Shown here in pieces: positions 35,240-44,216 of a stretch of 64,000 bases of DNA (position 1 is the stretch's first letter; every line of letters starts with the position of its first letter). The stretch is from Erythrobacter sp. BLCC-B19 (GTDB taxonomy: Bacteria; Pseudomonadota; Alphaproteobacteria; Sphingomonadales; Sphingomonadaceae), in contig NZ_CP117516.1 in assembly GCF_028621955.1 (NCBI RefSeq), positions 2,440,001-2,504,000 of the forward strand, written 5' to 3'. The position numbers and the translations under genes are program-made. The notes under the pieces were generated by a model, which ran no database searches, was not told where the DNA came from, and was given only the letters and a program-made list of their open reading frames with translations.

Positions 35240-37750
35240 TCAGAAGGCGTAGCGCAGCGATGCGGTGACGGTGCGGCCGTTCATCACCTGCACATTGGCA
35301 ATCCCGGAGGCCGGGATCGTCGGCGCGCCGATCTGCACCACGGCCAGCTCGTCGAAGACGTTGAAGGCATTGAGCGCGACCGTCAGGCCGTCTGCCGGGC
35401 GATACTGGACATAGGGGCTGACCAGCACATAGCCGGGTTGCACCAGTTGGTTGGTATCCTGCGCGAAGCTTTTGGTGGTGCCGTTGATGACCGCCCCGAA
35501 CGTGACCTTATCCAGCGCAACTTCGGGCCGCGCGAAGAAGGCGAAGTCGGGGATATGGCGCGGGGTGTTTCCGTCGAAGGCCGGGTTGTTGGCGTCCTTG
35601 TCGATGCTCGCATCGGTGAAGGTCGCCCCGACGGTGATCGCAAACGGACCCTTGCGCCACTCGCCCTCGAACTCGAGCCCCTTGGCGCTGTAGGTGCGGT
35701 TGACCGGCACCACGAAGGCCTGACCGCTGGCATTGGCGGTGATCTGGAAATTGCGCTCGTCGGTCGAGGCCCAGAAGCCGGTGAGGAAGGCGCTGAGCCC
35801 GTCCTTGCGGAACTTCACCCCGGCCTCGGCCTGCTTGACGACCGACACCTGCACTGCCGGATCGGTCGGACGGCCCGTCAGCGGGTTGAGCGTTTCGGTG
35901 CCGATCGCGTTCTCGGCGCTCGCCCGCCCGCCGCGGCTGTAGCGTGCAAAGGCCGACAGGCTGTCGGCAAAGCGGTAGTTCACCCCGGCGGAATAGGACA
36001 GGTAGTCGTAATCGTAATCGACCGGCGCCGGCTGAGTGAGCGGCAGGATCGCAACCCGGCTCTCGGCAACCGACACCTGACCGTCGCGATTGACGTCGAT
36101 GGGGGCGACCCCGACCCGGCCGCCGCCGAAATTGGCGGAGAACACCTGGCCATTCACTTGCCCCTTGTCCCACCGCAGGCTGGCACCGATGGCCAGCTTG
36201 CCGATCTGGTAGTTCACCGAGCCATAGGGCGCGACGATGTCGTAATCGACGTCGTAACGGTTGTGGTAGATCCCGAAAGGAAGGCCGACGGCGAAGCCAT
36301 AGGCGAGGGTTCCGCCATCCGTCAGACGCAGGCCGTTGCCCGCGGTGAGATTGACCGGCGCGCTCTGCCCGCCACCTTGAATGTCCTGCAAGGTGCTGGT
36401 GAAGTTCCAGAACATCGCGATGTCCTGCCGCGCGCTGTAAAGGCCTGCGGTCGTCGTCAGCTTGCCATCGCCAGCATCCCACACGCGGGTCGCGCGCAGA
36501 TCATTGGTGACGTTGTCGAGGCTTTCGAGATCGGCATAGATCCGCGCCGACAGCGCCAGCAGGCGTGCATCGGTGATCGCGCTGCCCGCTTGCGGCCCGG
36601 CGGCATAGCTAAGGCTCGCGCCCGGCCCGCCGAAGCCGGCAAAGAACGGCGCGGGGGCGGTCACGAAGGGGGTGTTGTCGTTGTATTCGCCGCTGACATC
36701 GGAGAAACGGAACCGGTTGGTGACGCTCCATCCCGCGATGTCGAACTGCGCCTCGATCCCGAAGGATTTCACCTGCGCCGCCAACCCATCGCGTCCGTCG
36801 ATAAGGGTCGGGTTGTTGTTGCGATCGACCTCGGCGTAGCTTGCGGTCAGCGGAGAGGCGTAGCCGTTCTCGCGGATGTCGAAGCCGGGGAGGAAGCCGA
36901 TCTGCGGGTCGGCATCGGTGCCGGTGATGGTGACGGGCGCGGTGCCGTAGATCGGCTGCTGATCGTCGAGATACTTGGCGTAGAAGCGGATATAGCCTCC
37001 ATCGAAGTCCTTGGTGACATTGGCCTTGAACTGGCCGCCCTTGAACCCGGTGTAGCCGATCTCGCGCGGGCCTTCGCCGGTGCGGTAGAAGCCGCCGACA
37101 TGGAAGCGCCAGCCATCACCCAGCGGGCTGCCATAGGCAAAGTCGATGCGCTTCAGATCATGCCCGAGGCCGCTCGATACCTGCATCAGCCCGCCCGCGG
37201 TCTCACCGGTGCGCGAGATGAAGTTGATGAGGCCGCCGGGCGAATTGGACGCGAAGGTCGAAGCCGAACCACCGCGGATCGCCTGCACCTGCGACAGCGT
37301 CAGGTCGGCGCGCAGGAACTGGTCGATCCCGGCGAACTGGATGTCGCCGAATTCGAGCACGGGCAGGCCGTCCTCCTGAAGCTGGAGGAACTTCGAGCCT
37401 TCCGCCGCCAGCGGCAGGCCGCGAATGGTGATGGCAGAGAAGCCGTCGATGTCCGATGTCTCGGAGCGGATGCCGGGGATGTTCTGCATGATCCCGGCAA
37501 TCGAGCTGACCGACAGGCTGGCAAGATCATGCTCGTCAAGCGTGCTGGCAGAAATCGCGGTGTCGAGCAGGTCGCGGCCCTTGGCAACGCCGGTGGTAAA
37601 GGCTTTGGGCGTGGGGGCAGGGGCAGGGGCACTGTCGGCGGTCGCAGCCGCGTCGGACGAGGTCTCGGCATCCGAGCCGGTTTCGGCGTAGGCGGGCACC
37701 GCAGCGGTGCCAGAAAGCAAGGCGACAAGGCAGGCAGAGCGGAAACGCAT
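35240..37750 (-). CDS. TonB-dependent receptor 1, with EF-hand-type loop
   Basis: The 836-residue protein has a signal peptide (MRFRSACLVALLSGTAAVPAYA), an Ala/Pro linker, then a plug domain (ISASTLDEHDL, GIMQNIPGIRSE, IRGLPLAAEGSK, IRGGSASTFASNSPGGLIN) and a 22-strand-type barrel ending in VTASLRYAF. Residues 552-563 read DVNRDGQVSVAE, a full EF-hand loop, in a likely surface loop. It imports a substrate across the outer membrane with TonB; the ligand is unknown. The start at 37750 is supported by GGAGAA and the signal peptide. It precedes the chemotaxis operon by 43 nt and is a clear paralogue of the receptor at 39197. Confidence 0.92.
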   Translation of the reverse strand: MRFRSACLVALLSGTAAVPAYAETGSDAETSSDAAATADSAPAPAPTPKAFTTGVAKGRDLLDTAISASTLDEHDLASLSVSSIAGIMQNIPGIRSETSDIDGFSAITIRGLPLAAEGSKFLQLQEDGLPVLEFGDIQFAGIDQFLRADLTLSQVQAIRGGSASTFASNSPGGLINFISRTGETAGGLMQVSSGLGHDLKRIDFAYGSPLGDGWRFHVGGFYRTGEGPREIGYTGFKGGQFKANVTKDFDGGYIRFYAKYLDDQQPIYGTAPVTITGTDADPQIGFLPGFDIRENGYASPLTASYAEVDRNNNPTLIDGRDGLAAQVKSFGIEAQFDIAGWSVTNRFRFSDVSGEYNDNTPFVTAPAPFFAGFGGPGASLSYAAGPQAGSAITDARLLALSARIYADLESLDNVTNDLRATRVWDAGDGKLTTTAGLYSARQDIAMFWNFTSTLQDIQGGGQSAPVNLTAGNGLRLTDGGTLAYGFAVGLPFGIYHNRYDVDYDIVAPYGSVNYQIGKLAIGASLRWDKGQVNGQVFSANFGGGRVGVAPIDVNRDGQVSVAESRVAILPLTQPAPVDYDYDYLSYSAGVNYRFADSLSAFARYSRGGRASAENAIGTETLNPLTGRPTDPAVQVSVVKQAEAGVKFRKDGLSAFLTGFWASTDERNFQITANASGQAFVVPVNRTYSAKGLEFEGEWRKGPFAITVGATFTDASIDKDANNPAFDGNTPRHIPDFAFFARPEVALDKVTFGAVINGTTKSFAQDTNQLVQPGYVLVSPYVQYRPADGLTVALNAFNVFDELAVVQIGAPTIPASGIANVQVMNGRTVTASLRYAF
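36062..36097 (-). other. EF-hand-type loop codons in TonB receptor 1
   Basis: The 12 codons encode Asp-Val-Asn-Arg-Asp-Gly-Gln-Val-Ser-Val-Ala-Glu. The ligand positions 1, 3, 5, 9 and 12, Gly at 6 and an aliphatic residue at 8 all fit the EF-hand/dockerin consensus. Confidence 0.8.
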
Positions 37751-37822
37751 CAGAAAAATTCTCCGGTTGGCAACACAGATTTCTGAGCGTGGCGATAGGC
37801 CCGCGGGTTTTAACCGGCAGAA

Positions 37823-39076
37823 TTGCGCCTCATCGGTAATGATACGGGGCGCGTGGACGCGCTGAGCGCGGCCCTGGCCTGCGCGCTTTCCCTTAGGTTG
37901 GCGGGAAATCATCTTGGCGGCGCGGGCCTATGCTTGGGCGCTTCGTTGATATCCATAGGGCCGCAGCGCTTGACCATTCTGTTTCATCCTGATGCCTTCG
38001 CTTCGCCGCCCGCCACAGCACTGCGGTCGGTTCGGCAGCTCCTGATCGAGGCGCGCAAGGCGGAAGAGTTCGGCAAGCCGCTGGCTGCGGCCTTGATGCA
38101 GGCGCTTGCGCGGGTGTTGCCGGGCGCCGGACCCGTGTTCGAGCGGATCGAAGGCTGGCCGGGCGATCTGGCCTCGGACGGTGTGATCTTCCGATTGAAT
38201 GCCGGGCTGCACGCGTTGGCTTTGATGGGCCGGGCAGGCGGGCTTGCGGCGCTTTATGGTGAGGGTCGGCAGGTGCCGCCGCGACAACTCGACACAGCGC
38301 TCACAGATGTCCTGACGATGGAGGCCGACGCTTTGCTCGGCTGGCTTGCGCACCCGACCCAGACCAACGAAGTCGCCCGCGCCGCAGGGCTTGCCGCCGC
38401 GCTGCTGGCGCTGGGCGAGGAGGCCGCCCTGCCATGCGAACTGCTGGAACTGGGGGCGAGCGCGGGCCTCAACCTCAATCTGGCGCATTATGCGGTGCGG
38501 TTGGGGGGCGTGGCTGCCTGCGCCGCGACGAGCACAGTCACGCTCGCGCCGGACTGGCGCGGCGCGGCGGTGCCAGCTGGCGTGATCAACATTGCCTCGG
38601 CGCGCGGTGTCGATCTGCATCCGCTCGACATCGGCAACCCGGCCGATCGCCAGAGCCTTGCAGCCTATATCTGGCCGGGTGAAGCCGCGCGGGCAGAGCG
38701 GCTGCGCGCCGCCTTGGCCATCGCGCAACACCATCCTCCGCAGGTCGAGCCGGGGCTGGCGAGCGACTGGCTCAACCGTCAGCTCGCCGCACCGCAGGCT
38801 GAAGGGGTGCGGCGCGTGGTGTTCCATTCAATGGTCTTGCAATACGCGTCCCCGGCCGAACGCAGCGCCATCGACGCAGCCTTTGCCGCTGCTGCCACCA
38901 GAGCCTCGCAACGTCGCCCCATCGCCCGCGTCAGCGTCGAATGGAGCCACGATCGCCGGGCGGTCGAACTCAGGATCGCGCGCTGGGACGGCGCTGCGCA
39001 TCACGGCACGCCGCATCTGGCGGCGATCTGCCATCCCTATGGCGAATGGATCGACTGGCGCGGGCTGCCGGCCTGA
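37823..39076 (+). CDS. DUF2332 family protein
   Basis: The product is up to 417 residues. It matches DUF2332 in LLELGASAGLNLNLAHYAV, the DLHPLDIGNPADRQSLAAYIWPGE segment (in two parts: DLHPLDIGNPADRQ and AAYIWPGEAARAERL), VVFHSMVLQY and ISVEW-like VSVEWSHDRR. The GASAGLNL glycine loop resembles a nucleotide or S-adenosylmethionine site, but no function is established. The start is uncertain: an ATG at 37823 and a TTG at 37970 are in frame, and family similarity begins near residue 70. A CCCTTAGG motif at 37890 would be intergenic if the later start is right. Confidence 0.75.
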   Translation: MRLIGNDTGRVDALSAALACALSLRLAGNHLGGAGLCLGASLISIGPQRLTILFHPDAFASPPATALRSVRQLLIEARKAEEFGKPLAAALMQALARVLPGAGPVFERIEGWPGDLASDGVIFRLNAGLHALALMGRAGGLAALYGEGRQVPPRQLDTALTDVLTMEADALLGWLAHPTQTNEVARAAGLAAALLALGEEAALPCELLELGASAGLNLNLAHYAVRLGGVAACAATSTVTLAPDWRGAAVPAGVINIASARGVDLHPLDIGNPADRQSLAAYIWPGEAARAERLRAALAIAQHHPPQVEPGLASDWLNRQLAAPQAEGVRRVVFHSMVLQYASPAERSAIDAAFAAAATRASQRRPIARVSVEWSHDRRAVELRIARWDGAAHHGTPHLAAICHPYGEWIDWRGLPA

Positions 39077-39090
39077 CCCTCGCGTGATTG

Positions 39091-39098
39091 CCTAAGGG
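39091..39098 (+). promoter_or_regulatory. CCTAAGGG motif upstream of TonB receptor 2
   Basis: CCTAAGGG lies 98 nt before the receptor ATG in the 120-nt gap after the DUF2332 gene. The same octamer (minus strand, 37897-37890) lies 140 nt before TonB receptor 1. No clear -35/-10 pair is seen. Confidence 0.4.
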
Positions 39099-39196
39099 TC
39101 GGTTTCAAACCTGCCAAGCCATGCAGGCCTATCCGGCAGGCTGCACGCGATGAAGCCGGACTGCACAGGGGTCCGACAAAGCGTGGGGAGTATGCC

Positions 39197-41695
39197 ATGC
39201 GAGTGAAATCCCAATTGCTGCTATGTGCTGCCTTCGGGGCGTTGGCCACGCCGGCCATGGCTGAGGGCGAGACCGAGGAAACCGCCGAGGCCAGCGCGGC
39301 CGAAAGCGCCGCGCCCCCGGCACCATCCCAGACGCCCGCGGCTGAGGTCTTCTCGACCGGCATGGCCAAGGGTCGCGACCGGCTCGACAGCGCGACTTCG
39401 ACATCCTCGCTGAAGGGCGACGACATCGACCGTTTCGGCCCGCGCCCGCTTGGCGATGTGCTGCGCACCATGGCGGGGCTGCGGGTGGCGACCGGCATCG
39501 GCGAAGGCAACAACAACTACACCGTGCGCGGCCTGCCACTGGCGGCCGGCGGCTCCAAATATATGCAGTTTCAGGAAGATGGTCTGCCGGTGCTCGAATT
39601 CGGCGACCTCTTCAACGTTGCGACCGATGTGTATCTGCGCAACGATTTCAGCGTCAGCGCGATCGAGACGATCCGCGGCGGATCGGCCTCGACCTTCGCC
39701 TCCAATTCGCCGGGTGGGATCGTCAATGTGATCTCCCGCACCGGCGAGCAGGAGGGCGGCCGGGTGCAGGTGACCGCTGGTCTCGACTTCGAGGAAAAGC
39801 GCATCGACTTTGATTACGGCGCCAAGCTGGGCGAGAACACCCGGATGTATGTCGGCGGCTTCTACCGTCAGGGGGAAGGGCCGCGCGATATCGGCTTCAC
39901 CGGCTGGCGCGGCGGGCAGATCAAGGCCAACATCACCCGCACCTTCGACAAGGGCTATGTGCGGGCCTATTTCAAGCTGCTCGACGACCGCTCGCCGACC
40001 TTCGCGCCCTATGCGGTGAACATCACCGGCACCAATGACAATCCGACGATCCGGAGCTTTCCCGGTTTTGACCTCAGGCGGGATTCGACGCTGTCGCCGT
40101 ATCTTGGGGCTGTGCTCACGCTCGACCGGAACAACAATCCCGTCGCCCTTCCGATCAGCACCGGGCAGAGCGCCAAGTCGAAGTCGATCGGGCTGGAGGC
40201 GCAGTTCGAGCTGGGCGGCTGGACGATCACCGAAAAGGCGCGCTACGCCGTCAATGGCGGCGATTTCAGCCGGATGTTTCCCAACCGCCAGAACACCGTT
40301 TCGGCCTTCGCCAACTCCATCGGCGGTGCAGGATCGAGCGCGGTCTATGCCAGCGGGCCGCTGGCCGGGCAGACAATCCCGGGCGGGAGCCTGATCAATG
40401 GCAACGGGCTGCTGTCGCTCTACTTCGTCAGCTTCGTGCGCGCGAGGTCGCTCGACAACTTCACCAATGATCTGCGCGCCAGCAAGGTGTGGGATGTAAG
40501 CGGCGGCAAGCTGACCACCACTGCCGGGCTGTACTTCGCCACGCAGGAGCTTGATACGACCTGGCTCCACACCGCGATGATCGTCGATGCCAATGGTGGC
40601 GGCGAGGTCGCGCAGGTCGATATCGTCAATGCCGCAGGTCAGCCGCAGACCTTGAATGGCTATTTCGCCTTCGGCCGCGAGAGCAGTCTGTTCCGGCGGA
40701 TCTTCGATGTCGATTACCGCGTGCTCGCGCCCTATGGCTCGGTCAACTTCCATATCGGCAAGCTCGCCGTGGGCGGGTCACTGCGTTACGACAGCGGGCG
40801 CGTGCGCGGCCAGTTGTTCGGCGCGGATCTGGGCGGCGGGAGGCAAGGGCTCACCAGTTTCGACTTCAACCGCGATGGCGTGATCAACCCGGCCGAGGCA
40901 CGCACCGCCTTCCTGCCGCTCGACCGCCCCGCACCGGTCAATTACGATTACGGCTATCTCAACTATTCGGTCGGGGTGAATTACCGCGTTGCCGAGCCGT
41001 TCTCGGTGTTTGCGCGCTACAGCAAGGGCGCGCGGGCGGCGGCGGACAAGGTGCTGTTCACGCCGACCGTCAACCCGCTCACCGGCAACGTCCCCAGCGG
41101 CGACCGGCAGGACGATGTGATCCAATACGAGGCGGGCTTCAAGCTGCGCCGCAATGGCATCACCGTCAACGGCACGGTCTTCCATGTCGAGGCGGAAGAC
41201 CAGAACGTGCTCAATGGCGCGGCCAATGCCACCAACCGGGTCTACGAAGCCCAGGGGGTCGAACTGGAAGGCAACATCGTGCGTGGGCCGTTCAGCCTGA
41301 TGCTTGCAGCGACCTATACCGAGGCAAAGATTGTCGAAGACCGGATTGGCGGCGTCTTTACCGGCAAGGAACCGCGTCACCAGCCTGACTGGGTGTTTGT
41401 TGCCGTTCCGCAGGTCGATTTCGGCACCTTTGCAGCCGGTGCCAACATCGTCACCATCACCGGTTCCTTCTCGCAGGACAGCAACCAGCTGCGAATGCCG
41501 GGCTTCACCACCGTGGGTGCCTATGTCGAGGTGCAACCGGCCGAGAACCTGCGGCTGACGGTGAGCGCGCAGAACCTGTTCGACACGCTCGGCATCTTCG
41601 AAGTCAACCAGGCGAGTGTGCCTGCCAATGGCATCGGATTTGCCCGCGCCGCCAACGGGCGCACGGTGCAGGCCTCGCTGCGCCTCGCCTTCTGA
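39197..41695 (+). CDS. TonB-dependent receptor 2, paralogue of receptor 1, with EF-hand-type loop
   Basis: The 832-residue protein has a signal peptide (MRVKSQLLLCAAFGALATPAMA), a plug (GDVLRTMAGLRVATGIGEG, VRGLPLAAGGSKYMQFQEDG, IRGGSASTFASNSPGGIVN) and a barrel ending VQASLRLAF. It is co-linear with the receptor at 35240, sharing AKGRD-LD before the plug, GGFYR-GEGPR-IG and the DYDYGYL-type strand. Residues 556-567 are DFNRDGVINPAE, an EF-hand loop at the same position. A strong bidirectional terminator follows. The substrate is unknown. Confidence 0.92.
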   Translation: MRVKSQLLLCAAFGALATPAMAEGETEETAEASAAESAAPPAPSQTPAAEVFSTGMAKGRDRLDSATSTSSLKGDDIDRFGPRPLGDVLRTMAGLRVATGIGEGNNNYTVRGLPLAAGGSKYMQFQEDGLPVLEFGDLFNVATDVYLRNDFSVSAIETIRGGSASTFASNSPGGIVNVISRTGEQEGGRVQVTAGLDFEEKRIDFDYGAKLGENTRMYVGGFYRQGEGPRDIGFTGWRGGQIKANITRTFDKGYVRAYFKLLDDRSPTFAPYAVNITGTNDNPTIRSFPGFDLRRDSTLSPYLGAVLTLDRNNNPVALPISTGQSAKSKSIGLEAQFELGGWTITEKARYAVNGGDFSRMFPNRQNTVSAFANSIGGAGSSAVYASGPLAGQTIPGGSLINGNGLLSLYFVSFVRARSLDNFTNDLRASKVWDVSGGKLTTTAGLYFATQELDTTWLHTAMIVDANGGGEVAQVDIVNAAGQPQTLNGYFAFGRESSLFRRIFDVDYRVLAPYGSVNFHIGKLAVGGSLRYDSGRVRGQLFGADLGGGRQGLTSFDFNRDGVINPAEARTAFLPLDRPAPVNYDYGYLNYSVGVNYRVAEPFSVFARYSKGARAAADKVLFTPTVNPLTGNVPSGDRQDDVIQYEAGFKLRRNGITVNGTVFHVEAEDQNVLNGAANATNRVYEAQGVELEGNIVRGPFSLMLAATYTEAKIVEDRIGGVFTGKEPRHQPDWVFVAVPQVDFGTFAAGANIVTITGSFSQDSNQLRMPGFTTVGAYVEVQPAENLRLTVSAQNLFDTLGIFEVNQASVPANGIGFARAANGRTVQASLRLAF
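40862..40897 (+). other. EF-hand-type loop codons in TonB receptor 2
   Basis: The codons encode Asp-Phe-Asn-Arg-Asp-Gly-Val-Ile-Asn-Pro-Ala-Glu. This is a canonical DxNxDGxIxxxE loop, aligned with that of receptor 1. Confidence 0.85.
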
Positions 41696-41713
41696 ACCTC
41701 AGTGACGCAAACA

Positions 41714-41749
41714 AAAAGCGGGCCGGAGAGCGATCTCCGGCCCGCTTTT
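41714..41749. terminator. Bidirectional intrinsic terminator
   Basis: A perfect 16-bp stem (AAAAGCGGGCCGGAGA with its complement) closes a GCGA loop, with A-tract and T-tract on either side. It sits between TonB receptor 2 (plus) and the convergent HD-GYP-like gene (minus) and can serve both. Confidence 0.95.
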
Positions 41750-41762
41750 CGTTTGGGCTGTG

Positions 41763-43043
41763 TCAGTCGTGCTTGGCGTTGCGATAGGCGCTGAGGAACA
41801 CGAGTTCGCGCAGCTGGTCATCGCTCGGCAGGCCCAGACCGCTGAGATCGGCAATCCCCTCGATCCGTTCATTGTCATTGCTTTCCGCCAGCGCAATCCG
41901 ATGCGGCAGGATGCGTTCGCCCGCGGCAAGCGAGAAGAACGCCTGCACGACCGGCCGCAACGGATCGCGGCGATCCTCGTCGATGACCATGGCGAGCTTC
42001 TGGCTGCGCAGGACGACAAAGGCGCCGACCGGATAGAGCCCGACCACCTCGACAAACAGGCGCAGAATGTCCTCGTCGAAGGCGCCAGACTGGGCGCGCA
42101 GCGCCTCGACCGCGCTGGCCGGGTCGAGGCCGGGGGCGGTGTCGCTGCCGGCCAGCAGGAACTCGAAGCTGTCGCAGATCGCCGCCATGCGCGCGACCAC
42201 GGGTATCTGGTCCCCCGCGCAGCGCTGCGGATAGCCGCGCCCGTCCATGCGTTCGTGGTGCATGAGACAGGCATCAAGCACCAGTTGCGGCAGATCACTG
42301 TCGTTCTGCAGCGCGCGGTAGCCGAGCATCACGTGCTGCTGCCAGATGCGTTCATCAGCATGGCGGAAATCGCCCATCGGCGGCTCGCCCGCACCCGGAA
42401 GGTAATTCACCCCGATATCGAGCAGCAGCCCGGCGAGGCCGCAATTGTGGATGTCAGCGGCGGGCAGTTTCATGCGATCAGCCAGCGCCACCATCAGCGC
42501 GCTGACCGAAAGCGCATGGCGGAAGATCGCCTCGTTCTTGAGCTTGCAGCGCATCAACCCGCTGAAAGCCTGCGGGTTGCGCCGCACCGAGGCAAGGATA
42601 TCGCTTACCACCGGCTCGACCTTGCGCACGTCGAGCGCCTTGCCAAGCCGGGCAGCGATGAAGGTCTTGCCCAGCTTGTCACGCGCCTGATGGGCGATCG
42701 CGGCTGCGGTGCCGATTTCCTGCGCCATGCTGGTCGGCTCGGCCACCTTGAGCTGTTCGGCGGTGCGTTGCTTGATGCTTCGGATCCGGCGCTGCGCCCC
42801 GTTTGCGCTGGCAGGTTCGCGGGCAGGCACTGACGCTGCGGAGGGGCGGGCGGCGGCGACATCCCTGCCTTTGGAGGTGTCGATCACCACCCCGCGCAGC
42901 CGGCTTGCCTTGATCGTCGCCAGCTTGTCCGCGTCCTCGACCAGAAACTTCGCTTTCCAGAAGGGATGATCGAACCAGCCGCCTTCGAACTTGTGGACGA
43001 ACATCCCCAGCTCCAGATCCGAGACAGCGATGTGTTTCAGCAT
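41763..43043 (-). CDS. HD-GYP-like protein with N-terminal DUF3391, active site altered
   Basis: The 426-residue protein has a DUF3391-type N-terminus (IAVSDLELGMFVHKFEGGW), an Ala/Pro linker and an HD-GYP domain (about residues 160-340). HHERMDGRGYP (262-272) is intact, but the HD pair reads Leu208-Asp209 (LLLDIGVNYLP instead of LLHDIGK), so one metal-binding His and the Lys are lost. Active relatives hydrolyse cyclic di-GMP. This one may only bind it or act weakly. The ATG at 43043 starts MLKHIAVSDLEL, the family N-terminus; an ATG at 43076 is also in frame. Confidence 0.85.
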   Translation of the reverse strand: MLKHIAVSDLELGMFVHKFEGGWFDHPFWKAKFLVEDADKLATIKASRLRGVVIDTSKGRDVAAARPSAASVPAREPASANGAQRRIRSIKQRTAEQLKVAEPTSMAQEIGTAAAIAHQARDKLGKTFIAARLGKALDVRKVEPVVSDILASVRRNPQAFSGLMRCKLKNEAIFRHALSVSALMVALADRMKLPAADIHNCGLAGLLLDIGVNYLPGAGEPPMGDFRHADERIWQQHVMLGYRALQNDSDLPQLVLDACLMHHERMDGRGYPQRCAGDQIPVVARMAAICDSFEFLLAGSDTAPGLDPASAVEALRAQSGAFDEDILRLFVEVVGLYPVGAFVVLRSQKLAMVIDEDRRDPLRPVVQAFFSLAAGERILPHRIALAESNDNERIEGIADLSGLGLPSDDQLRELVFLSAYRNAKHD

Positions 43044-43164
43044 GATGGTTGGCCCTGCCCTTGGGTTGGGTGTCAAGCATAGTGCCGCGCCCTTTGCGTT
43101 TGGCTGCGCTCACCTCCGGCCAATCACGTAGGTGGGGCGCAAGACAAGCAGGGGCGCGGCGGGA

Positions 43165-44216
43165 TCAGAATTCGGTCCAGTCGTCGTCGCTGGGGTCTTG
43201 GGTGGGCGCGGGTTTGCGGGCGAGGTTGCCGGTGATGATGGGCGTTGGCGCTGGTGGCGGCGGGGGTGCAGCGGGTTTGCGGGCGGCCGCAGGGCGGGCC
43301 GGGGCCGGAGCCGGAGCCATGCGCGGTGCTGTGTCATGCCCGCCAGCATGGCTGGCGAGCATCTGCCCTGCGGCGCTCACCCGGAACTGGGCGACCAGCT
43401 CGGAGAGGCGCTGGGCCTCGCTCGAGAGGCTGCGGGTGGCGGCGGTCGATTGTTCGACCATCGCGGCGTTCTGCTGGGTCATGCGGTCGATGGTGCCGAC
43501 GGCGGAGTTGACCTGTTCGAGATTGGTCGCCTGAGCGGCGGTGGTCTCGGCGATCTCGTTGACCTGCGCGGTCACGCTGCCGACCTGCGCGACGATCTCG
43601 GCAAGCAGCGTGCCGGTCTCGCCGACGAGGCTCACCCCGTCGCCCACATGCGCGGTCGACTTGCCGATCAGCGCCTTGATGTCGCGCGCGGCATCGGCGG
43701 AGCGCTGGGCGAGCGCGCGCACCTCGTTGGCGACCACGGCAAAGCCCTTGCCGGCCTCGCCTGCGCGGGCGGCCTCGACGCCTGCGTTCAAGGCGAGCAG
43801 GTTGGTCTGGAAGGCGATGCCGTCGATCACGTCGATGATCTGGGTGATCTCGCGCGCGGATTGCTCGATCGCGCCCATCGCCGCGACCGCCTTGCCGACC
43901 ACGGCGCCGCCTTCGGTGGCGCGCTGGTGGGTCTGGGCGATCGCGCTTCTGGCGGCGACGGCGTTGTCGGCCGATTGCCGTGTGAGTGCGACCGTGGCGC
44001 CGACCGAGGCGGCGGTTTCTTCAAGGCTGGCGGCCTGCTGCTCGTTGCGAAGAGCGAGGTCTTCCGAGGCAGCGCGGATTTCGTCCGACGAGGTGCGCAC
44101 GCCCCCTGCGGTCGCCCGCACCGCGCCGATCATGGTTTCGAGCTTGGCGACCGAGGTGTTGAAAGCCTCCTGCAACCGCTCATGCTCGCCCGGCGGCATC
44201 GACGTAATGCGATAGG
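43165..44216. repeat. Long direct repeat, copy B (signalling half of MCP 3)
   Basis: This is the partner of 31835-32880, in the same orientation and about 11.3 kb away. Its boundary lies within the second HAMP-like segment; the sensor-encoding parts on the other side are unrelated. Confidence 0.93.

Noticed and set aside
37832..37912. N-terminal extension of TonB receptor 1 to 37912
   Set aside because: A proper signal peptide and GGAGAA site fix the start at 37750; the extension would bury the signal peptide.
31835..44216. The long repeats as a composite mobile element
   Set aside because: The repeated DNA is the coding sequence of chemoreceptor signalling domains. No transposase, terminal inverted repeats or target duplications are seen.
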